NCBI RefSeq assembly: GCF_003343245.1
Contig: NZ_CP024901.1
Span: 5,580,001-5,644,000 of the forward strand
DNA length: 64,000 nucleotides
Direction: 5' to 3'
Origin: Photorhabdus laumondii subsp. laumondii
GTDB lineage: Bacteria; Pseudomonadota; Gammaproteobacteria; Enterobacterales; Enterobacteriaceae
The notes under the pieces are model-generated. The model did not search any database, was not told where the DNA came from, and saw only the letters and a program-made list of their open reading frames with translations. The position numbers and the translations under genes are program-made. Positions within the stretch are counted from its first letter, which is position 1. Each line of letters opens with the position of its first letter. This document shows, in pieces, positions 57,929 to 64,000 of this stretch.

Positions 57929-58621
57929 CTAAATCCATCCTCGCTCAGCAAATGAAACACAACATTGCCGACCAATAACCAGATGATCCAGCACTTTTAC
58001 ACCAACCAAATTACAGGCATCAATCACTTTATCTGTAACAATCTTATCTGCCAAACTTGGTTCTGCATGACCTGATGGATGATTATGAGCCAAAATAACG
58101 GATGAAGCATTCACCTTTATCGCCGATCGGACAATTTCACGAGGATGAACTTCAACTTTATTAATGGTGCCTTTAAACATCTCCTCATGACAGATGACTC
58201 TATTTTGATTATTGAGAAACAACACAACAAATATTTCCCTATCGCGCCCTGATAATAGGTTTTGCAAGTACTCTTGAGTCACACTTGGACTACTCATAAT
58301 ATCCTCATGCATAAACTGGCTGGAAAAAAAACGCTTTGCCAGTTCTGCAATGGCTTGTAATTGTGCATACTTAGCCAATCCCATCCCTTTATGAGAACAA
58401 AAAGTGTCATAATCAGCAGAGAGTAAATGGTACAAAGATCCAAATTCTTTCAGTAGAAATTCAGCCATTCGTAAAACAGGAAGTCCTCTGGTCCCGGTAC
58501 GTAAAAAAATAGCCAGTAACTCAGCATCTGTTAGAGAAACAGAACCATAAGCCAACAATTTTTCTCTGGGAGCTAAATTTGAATATATTTCTCCTGTATT
58601 TTCAGCGACATCAATTCCCAT
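57929..58621 (-). CDS. radC: JAMM-family DNA repair-associated protein RadC
   Basis: 230 residues. N-terminal helix-hairpin-helix region ([17 protein letters not shown]), then the MPN/JAMM domain with [12 protein letters not shown] and the zinc motif [15 protein letters not shown]. The biochemical role is not settled despite the name; known family members act in or near DNA recombination. It is divergent from coaBC, as in E. coli. Confidence 0.95.
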   Translation of the reverse strand: MGIDVAENTGEIYSNLAPREKLLAYGSVSLTDAELLAIFLRTGTRGLPVLRMAEFLLKEFGSLYHLLSADYDTFCSHKGMGLAKYAQLQAIAELAKRFFSSQFMHEDIMSSPSVTQEYLQNLLSGRDREIFVVLFLNNQNRVICHEEMFKGTINKVEVHPREIVRSAIKVNASSVILAHNHPSGHAEPSLADKIVTDKVIDACNLVGVKVLDHLVIGRQCCVSFAERGWI

Positions 58622-58819
58622 ATATTCATCTCCCTGCTCTGTTTCACCTGATACAAACAGTATTCCACGCCTTAAATATAAGGGCGAATATCATATTCCG
58701 GAGCTGCGTAGCCGCTCGCAAACTTATTCTTTTTTACAATCAAAGCTCAGACTCTGCTCAACTCTGTAATCTCTTGTGATAAAATCTTGGCCCCTTGCAA
58801 CTTATATATTCGGACAATC

Positions 58820-60037
58820 ATGATGGCAGGACTTTCCGGCAAACAGATTGTGCTCGGTATCAGCGGAGGAATAGCCGCTTACAAAACTCCCGAGCTAGTA
58901 CGTCGCCTGCGTGATCGCGGCGCACAAGTACGTGTAGTGATGACACCAGCAGCAGAATCGTTTATTACACCAATGACGTTGCAGGCGGTTTCTGGTTATC
59001 CCGTTTCCGATGACTTGTTAGATCCAGCAGCAGAAGCTGCTATGGGGCATATTGAACTTGGTAAATGGGCTGATCTGATTATTCTCGCCCCGGCTACTGC
59101 TGATTTACTGGCACGCCTGGTCGTCGGTATGGCAAATGATCTCGTAACAACTCTTTGTTTGGCCTCCCCAGCCCCAATTGCCGCCGTACCCGCAATGAAT
59201 CAACAAATGTTTCGAGCTCAAGCAACGCAACATAATCTCAAGCATCTTGAAGAACGAGGCGTTCTCCTGTGGGGACCGGACAACGGCAGCCAAGCTTGTG
59301 GTGACGTTGGTCCCGGCAGGATGCTAAATCCCATGGCGATTGTCGAACTCGCTGAACAACATTTTCAAGCAAGCCAAGACTTAGCTCACCTAAAACTTGC
59401 TATTACCGCCGGACCAACCCGTGAAGCATTGGACCCAGTCCGCTTTATCAGCAATCACAGCTCCGGCAAAATGGGGTTTGCTATCGCCCAGGCTGCGGCA
59501 ACACGTGGTGCAGAAGTCACCCTGATCACTGGCCCCGTTAATTTACCGACACCACCGGGAGTCAAACGAATCAACGTCACCAGCGCTCTGGAAATGAATG
59601 AACAAGCACAGGCAGTAGCGGGTTCACAGAATATCTTCATTGGTTGTGCTGCGGTTGCAGACTATCGCGCTAAACAGATTGCCGAAGAAAAAATTAAAAA
59701 ACAGGGTGATGAGATCACTTTTACCCTGATCAAAAACCCGGATATTGTTGCCAATGTAGCAGCAATGCAAGAAAACCGCCCCTTTGTGGTTGGATTTGCG
59801 GCTGAAACCCAGAATGTGGAAGAATACGCACGAAAAAAACTGAACCAAAAACATTTGGATCTGATTTGTGCAAATGATGTATCCCTTACTGGCCACGGCT
59901 TTAACAGTGATACTAATGCATTACATTTGTTCTGGCATGAGGGAGAAATCCGCTTACCTCATAGTAATAAGTTATTACTTAGCCACCATTTATTAGACGA
60001 GATAGTCAGACGCTATGATGAAAAAAATCGACGTTAA
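58820..60037 (+). CDS. coaBC: Bifunctional phosphopantothenoylcysteine synthetase/decarboxylase
   Basis: 405 residues from the ATG at 58820; the frame upstream to 58787 is probably untranslated. The N-terminal CoaC flavoprotein domain has [18 protein letters not shown], the catalytic His in [18 protein letters not shown] and [13 protein letters not shown]. The C-terminal CoaB domain has [18 protein letters not shown] and [10 protein letters not shown]. It performs two steps of CoA synthesis. Also named dfp. It overlaps dut by 23 bp. Confidence 0.96.
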   Translation: MMAGLSGKQIVLGISGGIAAYKTPELVRRLRDRGAQVRVVMTPAAESFITPMTLQAVSGYPVSDDLLDPAAEAAMGHIELGKWADLIILAPATADLLARLVVGMANDLVTTLCLASPAPIAAVPAMNQQMFRAQATQHNLKHLEERGVLLWGPDNGSQACGDVGPGRMLNPMAIVELAEQHFQASQDLAHLKLAITAGPTREALDPVRFISNHSSGKMGFAIAQAAATRGAEVTLITGPVNLPTPPGVKRINVTSALEMNEQAQAVAGSQNIFIGCAAVADYRAKQIAEEKIKKQGDEITFTLIKNPDIVANVAAMQENRPFVVGFAAETQNVEEYARKKLNQKHLDLICANDVSLTGHGFNSDTNALHLFWHEGEIRLPHSNKLLLSHHLLDEIVRRYDEKNRR

Positions 60038-60473
60038 AATCCTTGACCCACGTATCGGGGAAGAATTTCCTTTACCAACGTACGCCACACCGGGTTCCGC
60101 AGGTTTAGATTTGCGGGCTTGCCTGGACAATGCGGTAGAACTGGCTCCAGGCCAAACAGAACTGCTTCCAACCGGGCTTGCTATTCATATTGGTGATGAA
60201 CAACTGGCCGCCGTTATTCTGCCCCGTTCGGGCCTTGGACATAAACATGGCGTCGTTCTGGGGAATCTGGTGGGTTTGATCGATTCTGATTACCAAGGTC
60301 AGCTCATGGTTTCAGTCTGGAATCGTGGTGATAAAGCTTTCACTATCCAACCAGGCGAACGTATCGCTCAGATAGTTTTTGTACCCGTCGTCCAGGCTGA
60401 ATTCAATCTGGTAGAAGATTTTGAAACCAGCGAAAGAGGCAGCGGTGGTTTCGGTCATTCCGGTCGCCAATAA
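60015..60473 (+). CDS. dut: dUTP diphosphatase
   Basis: 152 residues. The five dUTPase motifs are in order: [25 protein letters not shown], the [10 protein letters not shown] strand and the C-terminal [10 protein letters not shown] that closes over the active site. It hydrolyses dUTP to keep uracil out of DNA. The start lies inside coaBC, so it is translationally coupled; ATG codons at 60015 and 60018 are both possible. ERIC copy E follows. Confidence 0.97.
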   Translation: MMKKIDVKILDPRIGEEFPLPTYATPGSAGLDLRACLDNAVELAPGQTELLPTGLAIHIGDEQLAAVILPRSGLGHKHGVVLGNLVGLIDSDYQGQLMVSVWNRGDKAFTIQPGERIAQIVFVPVVQAEFNLVEDFETSERGSGGFGHSGRQ

Positions 60474-60495
60474 ATCTCTGTAAGACCATACCGTT

Positions 60496-60622
60496 TATAC
60501 CCTATGGATTTCAAGATGCATCGCGGCGGCAAGGGAGTGAATCCCCGGGAGCATAGATAACTATGTGACCGGGGTGAGCGAGTGCAGCCAACAAAGAGGC
60601 AACTTGAAAGATGACGGGTATA
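60496..60622 (+). repeat. ERIC-type intergenic repeat, copy E
   Basis: 127 bp, same ends and core as the others, in the 240-bp gap between dut and slmA. It is almost identical to copy D, including the shared ggagtgaatcccc variant. Confidence 0.9.
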
Positions 60623-60713
60623 ACCCATTATCATATTCTTTGCTCAAAATACCCTTGAGCAAAGAATTACTGATTTGTTTGTTTTGCTGTTCTTAACAAA
60701 GGTCTTGTCAGAC

Positions 60714-61313
60714 ATGGCAGAAAACGAAAATACAAAGAAAAGAAACAGACGCGAGGAGATCTTGCAGGCGCTGGCGCATATGTTGCAATCCAGTGACGGT
60801 AGCCATCGCATCACTACTGCTAAACTGGCCGCCAACGTGGGTGTTTCCGAAGCTGCCCTATATCGGCATTTTCCTAGTAAAACCCGGATGTTTGACAGCT
60901 TGATCGAGTTCATTGAAGACTCATTAATTTCACGGATTAACCTGATTCTGCAAGATGAAAAAGATACCATAACTCGTATTCGCCTGATATTGGTCCTGAT
61001 CTTGGGTTTTTCAGAAAAAAATCCCGGTCTGACCCGCATCATGACAGGTCATGCTCTAATGTTTGAACAAAACCGGCTGCAAGGGCGCATAAATCAGTTA
61101 TTTGAACGAATTGAAGTACAGATCCGCCAAGTTTTAAAAGAGAAAAAATTACGTGATGGACAAGGTTTCAGTTATGATGAGTCGTTATTAGCATCTCAGT
61201 TACTCGCATTTTGTGAAGGGATGCTTTCACGTTTTGTACGCTCTGAGTTCCACTATCGTCCAACGCAGGAATTTGAAGCACGCTGGCCATTATTACTGGC
61301 TCAGTTACAATAA
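60714..61313 (+). CDS. slmA: Nucleoid occlusion factor SlmA
   Basis: 199 residues from the ATG at 60714 (E. coli has 198); the frame is open upstream but without a plausible start. TetR-type DNA-binding domain with [12 protein letters not shown] and the helix-turn-helix [20 protein letters not shown], then the all-helical FtsZ-interacting domain ([18 protein letters not shown]). It binds SBS sites on the chromosome and blocks FtsZ ring assembly over the nucleoid. Monocistronic, with a terminator downstream. Confidence 0.96.
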   Translation: MAENENTKKRNRREEILQALAHMLQSSDGSHRITTAKLAANVGVSEAALYRHFPSKTRMFDSLIEFIEDSLISRINLILQDEKDTITRIRLILVLILGFSEKNPGLTRIMTGHALMFEQNRLQGRINQLFERIEVQIRQVLKEKKLRDGQGFSYDESLLASQLLAFCEGMLSRFVRSEFHYRPTQEFEARWPLLLAQLQ

Positions 61314-61329
61314 GTTATTCTACTACTCA

Positions 61330-61360
61330 CCCCGCCCGTTATTGGGCGAGGGCTTTTTTT
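61330..61360 (+). terminator. Rho-independent terminator of slmA
   Basis: A stem cgcccgttattgggcg (loop gttatt), extended imperfectly by cccc/aggg, is followed by ggcttttttt. It lies 20 bp after the slmA stop and points in the slmA direction, between the convergent slmA and pyrE genes. Confidence 0.85.
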
Positions 61361-61372
61361 GAAGCTTATCTA

Positions 61373-62014
61373 TCAGATACCGTACTGCGCACGATAGGCT
61401 TTTACTGCATCCAGATGATCTTTCATCTCTGGCTGACCACTCAAATAATTAATCAAATCATTCAAAGTAATGATAGAAAACACTTTGCAACCATAATCCC
61501 TTTCCACTTCCTGAATTGCCGAGATTTCACCGTTCCCACGTTCCTGACGATCAAGACAAATCATCACGCCGGCAAGCGTCGCATTATGCTGCTTGATAAT
61601 CTCCATCGATTCACGGATAGCTGTACCTGCGGTAATAACATCATCAACCAGAACAACATTGCCTTTAAGTGGGCTACCAACCAAAGTACCACCTTCGCCA
61701 TGATCTTTAGCTTCCTTACGGTTAAAACAATATGGCATATCAATATCATGATGTTCTGCCAGTGCCACTGCCGTTGTTGTTGCAATTGGAATACCCTTGT
61801 AAGCGGGTCCGAATAACAAATCGCACTGAATACCGCTATCCAACAATGCTGCTGCATAAAAACGCCCGATTAACGCCAAATCACGCCCAGTATTAAATAG
61901 CCCGGCATTAAAAAAATACGGGCTTTTACGTCCTGATTTCAGGGTAAATTCCCCAAATTTCAGTACCTGTTTTTTTAGCGCAAGCTCGATAAATTCGCGC
62001 TGATAGGCTTTCAT
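61373..62014 (-). CDS. pyrE: Orotate phosphoribosyltransferase
   Basis: 213 residues from the ATG at 62014, which has ggagag eight bases upstream; the longer frame is leader. [35 protein letters not shown] and the PRPP loop [16 protein letters not shown] are present. It converts orotate to OMP in UMP synthesis. It lies downstream of rph with an attenuator between. Confidence 0.97.
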   Translation of the reverse strand: MKAYQREFIELALKKQVLKFGEFTLKSGRKSPYFFNAGLFNTGRDLALIGRFYAAALLDSGIQCDLLFGPAYKGIPIATTTAVALAEHHDIDMPYCFNRKEAKDHGEGGTLVGSPLKGNVVLVDDVITAGTAIRESMEIIKQHNATLAGVMICLDRQERGNGEISAIQEVERDYGCKVFSIITLNDLINYLSGQPEMKDHLDAVKAYRAQYGI

Positions 62015-62062
62015 TGGTGTCTCTCCTCTTTTTGAGTCATAGTTATCGTCATACAACAGGCA

Positions 62063-62089
62063 TAAAAAAGGCGACTATCATGTCGCCTG
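62063..62089 (-). promoter_or_regulatory. pyrE attenuator (UTP-sensitive terminator)
   Basis: On the minus strand, between rph and pyrE, aggcgacatgatagtcgcct forms a 7-bp stem with a 6-base loop, followed by a run of six T. It starts about 10 bases after the rph stop. In enterobacteria coupled translation of the end of rph prevents this terminator when UTP is low, so pyrE rises; the arrangement here is the same and rph is full length. Confidence 0.88.
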
Positions 62090-62098
62090 ATCAACTTA

Positions 62099-62827
62099 TT
62101 ATTTTAATGCATTTTGTTTTAACGCATTTCTCTGCGCATCAAAAATATCCTCTAATCCTCCCTTGGCAAGAGCCAATAAGGATAACAACTCATCATGACT
62201 AAATGGCTCGCCTTCCGCAGTGCCTTGCACTTCAATCATCCGGCCATCTTCCATCATCACGACGTTCATATCAGTTTCAGCGGCGGAATCTTCCACATAT
62301 TCCAGATCACAACGACCTTCACCATCCACAATGCCAACAGAGACCGCAGCAACCATTGATTTCAGAGGACTCTCTTTCAGCTTGCCTGCTTCAACTATTT
62401 TATTCAACGCATCAACTAGCGCGACACAAGCACCAGTAATAGAAGCGGTACGGGTACCGCCATCAGCCTGAATAACATCACAATCCAGTGTAATGGTGTA
62501 TTCACCCAGTTTTTTTAAATCAACAGCGGCGCGCAGCGAACGGGCAATTAAACGCTGGATTTCCATCGTACGCCCGCCCTGTTTGCCTCTAGCTGCTTCA
62601 CGAGCATTTCGGGTATGAGTAGACCGCGGTAACATGCCATATTCCGCCGTCACCCAGCCCTGCCCCTGACCTTTCAAGAAACGAGGAACCCCTTCTTCAA
62701 CGGAGGCATTACATAACACTTTAGTATCGCCAAACTCTACTAGAACCGAACCTTCCGCGTGCTTAGTATAATGACGGGTTATCGTGATAGGACGCACTTG
62801 TTCTGCCGCTCTTCCTGTTGGGCGCAT
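62099..62827 (-). CDS. rph: Ribonuclease PH
   Basis: 242 residues, intact (the E. coli K-12 copy is frameshifted). [28 protein letters not shown] is the conserved N-terminus (given here as its ends MRPTGRA and HAEGSV), with [38 protein letters not shown] and [17 protein letters not shown]. It trims tRNA 3' ends by phosphorolysis. Its translation also governs the pyrE attenuator just downstream. Divergent from yicC. Confidence 0.97.
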   Translation of the reverse strand: MRPTGRAAEQVRPITITRHYTKHAEGSVLVEFGDTKVLCNASVEEGVPRFLKGQGQGWVTAEYGMLPRSTHTRNAREAARGKQGGRTMEIQRLIARSLRAAVDLKKLGEYTITLDCDVIQADGGTRTASITGACVALVDALNKIVEAGKLKESPLKSMVAAVSVGIVDGEGRCDLEYVEDSAAETDMNVVMMEDGRMIEVQGTAEGEPFSHDELLSLLALAKGGLEDIFDAQRNALKQNALK

Positions 62828-62953
62828 AGTGTTATCTCCGTTGTTAAATCATTATTGGGGGCGCATTATACGGCCTAACAGGGCTAATTCCTATCCTGCA
62901 TCTACAACGAGCGTTATAATCTCTTAATCTTTTGTTTAAATTGGGAACGAATC

Positions 62954-63817
62954 ATGATCCGTAGTATGACTGCTTTTGCACGGCGAGATATCAAAAGTGA
63001 ATGGGGAAATGCGGCTTGGGAACTACGCTCCGTTAATCAGCGTTATTTAGAAACTTATATCCGCCTACCAGAACAATTCAGAAGCTTGGAACCGGTGATC
63101 CGTGAGCGCATTCGTTCCCGTCTGACTCGCGGAAAAGTTGAGTGCAACTTACGTTTTGAACTGGATTCACGCTCTCAAGGCGAACTTATCCTGAATGAAA
63201 CTTTAGCAAAACAGCTAGTCAATGCGGCGAACTGGGTCAAACAACAGAGCAACGAAGGTGAAATCAACCCTGTTGATATTCTGCGTTGGCCTGGCGTTAT
63301 GGCCGCAGAAGAGCAAGACCTGGATGCTATCAACACTCAATTGTTGCAAGAACTGGATACAACACTGGATGCCTTTATTCAAAGCCGTGAAGCCGAAGGC
63401 AACGCACTTAAAATTATGATTGAACAACGTTTGGACGCAGTAACCGAAGAAGTCGGTAAAGTTCGCCAACAAATGCCTGAAATCATGCAATGGCAGCGGG
63501 AACGCCTGCAAACCAAATTGGAAGAAGCGCAGGTACAGCTTGAAAATAACCGTCTTGAGCAAGAGTTAGTTTTACTGGCTCAACGCCTCGATGTGGCAGA
63601 AGAGTTAGATCGCCTTGATGCCCACACCAAAGAAACCCGTAATATTCTAAAGAAAAAAGAAGCCGTCGGCCGCCGACTGGATTTTATGATGCAGGAATTC
63701 AATCGCGAATCTAATACGCTTGCCTCCAAATCTATCAACGCCGATATCACTAACTCCGCTATTGAATTGAAAGTGCTAATCGAACAGATGAGGGAGCAGA
63801 TTCAGAATATTGAGTAA
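62954..63817 (+). CDS. yicC: YicC-family endoribonuclease/RNase adaptor
   Basis: 287 residues, exactly the E. coli length. MIRSMTAFARRDIKSEWG, ELRSVNQRYLETYIRLPEQFR and the C-terminal VGRRLDFMMQEFNRESNTLASKS and LKVLIEQMREQIQNIE are hallmarks of YicC. The middle is a long coiled coil (about 150-235). Recent work links the family to RNA cleavage and sRNA turnover; that is literature knowledge, not visible here. Divergent from rph across 126 bp. Confidence 0.95.
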   Translation: MIRSMTAFARRDIKSEWGNAAWELRSVNQRYLETYIRLPEQFRSLEPVIRERIRSRLTRGKVECNLRFELDSRSQGELILNETLAKQLVNAANWVKQQSNEGEINPVDILRWPGVMAAEEQDLDAINTQLLQELDTTLDAFIQSREAEGNALKIMIEQRLDAVTEEVGKVRQQMPEIMQWQRERLQTKLEEAQVQLENNRLEQELVLLAQRLDVAEELDRLDAHTKETRNILKKKEAVGRRLDFMMQEFNRESNTLASKSINADITNSAIELKVLIEQMREQIQNIE

Positions 63818-64000
63818 AGTCCACTCAATTCTATCAATTACTATACAAGAAGCTGATACAAAAATAATTTTTACCGTGTTTTTGCGTCCAGGTTGCCTCG
63901 GTATCTTTTTGACAGCGCTTGTGCGCGCTCCAGTCATTAAGGGGTGACCTTTGCGTATCCGCTGATTTTCGTCGCGGGTATTATGTTGCTTACGCGTTGA
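63818..64000. other. Right edge of window, no assignable feature
   Basis: 183 bp after yicC with short frames on both strands that reach the window edge. None shows a start with ribosome site or a family motif, and a gene starting or ending outside the window cannot be excluded. Confidence 0.4.

Noticed and set aside
63818..64000. A minus-strand open frame entering from the right edge
   Set aside because: It is rich in Arg, Lys and Thr with no motif, and only about 60 codons are visible; it cannot be supported without the adjoining sequence.

Overview
This window is chromosomal DNA of a gamma-proteobacterium of the Morganellaceae, almost certainly Photorhabdus of the luminescens/laumondii group. 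Three things support this. The housekeeping order trmL-cysE-gpsA-secB-yibN / envC-yibQ / tdh-kbl / hldD-waaF-waaC / waaA-waaE-coaD-mutM / rpmG-rpmB-radC-coaBC-dut-slmA-pyrE-rph-yicC is enterobacterial. Five 127-bp ERIC-type repeats are present. The ketosynthase between yibQ and tdh has the catalytic residues I remember for the photopyrone synthase PpyS of P. luminescens. I could run no database search; names rest on family motifs, gene order and memory.

Region 1 (1-24.5 kb) is an AT-rich, mosaic O-antigen locus. Its left part (1-4.3 kb) holds the end of a GT2 glycosyltransferase, a sugar aminotransferase, a PglC/WcaJ-type initiating transferase and a WbpM/PglF-type 4,6-dehydratase, a set that fits a UDP-QuiNAc4N-type sugar and its transfer to undecaprenyl phosphate. 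After a DMT-family transporter and a decayed cysE relic comes a JUMPstart/ops element (RfaH-type antitermination). It precedes rmlA, a 3,4-ketoisomerase, a 3-aminotransferase, a Wzx flippase, an IS630 element, several glycosyltransferases and an EpsG-like Wzy. Next are a decayed GT11 fucosyltransferase, gmd and manC scraps joined through an IS30 relic, and an intact GDP-D-glycero-D-manno-heptose set (hddA-gmhA-hddC-gmhB). IS110 and IS30 relics follow, then an ankyrin-tailed sugar N-formyltransferase. Together the intact genes predict an O unit with a dTDP-3-formamido-3,6-dideoxyhexose and D,D-heptose.

Region 2 (24.5-31.6 kb) joins the O-antigen locus to the ancestral trmL-cysE-gpsA-secB chromosome. 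It carries the scars of a tandem duplication: a trmL relic, galE, an ISAs1 relic, methyltransferase copy 1 and a cysE relic, followed by intact trmL, methyltransferase copy 2 and intact cysE. A third, older cysE relic lies at about 5.7-6.1 kb, so the O-antigen operon is bracketed by relics of the same junction.

Region 3 (31.6-39.7 kb) has secB/yibN, envC, yibQ truncated by an IS200/IS605 element, the very AT-rich ppyS locus, and the kbl-tdh threonine catabolic operon. gpmI, which sits between yibN and envC in E. coli, is missing here.

Region 4 (39.9-57.1 kb) is the LPS core locus: hldD-waaF-waaC, a deacetylase, a minus-strand waaQ operon, waaA-waaE-coaD, mutM, the waaL ligase, and a minus-strand group of four more core glycosyltransferases. 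Region 5 (57.2-64 kb) is conserved housekeeping DNA, including a clear pyrE attenuator downstream of an intact rph. Regions 1 and 4 work together: the O unit is built and polymerised by region 1 products and ligated by WaaL onto the core made by region 4.
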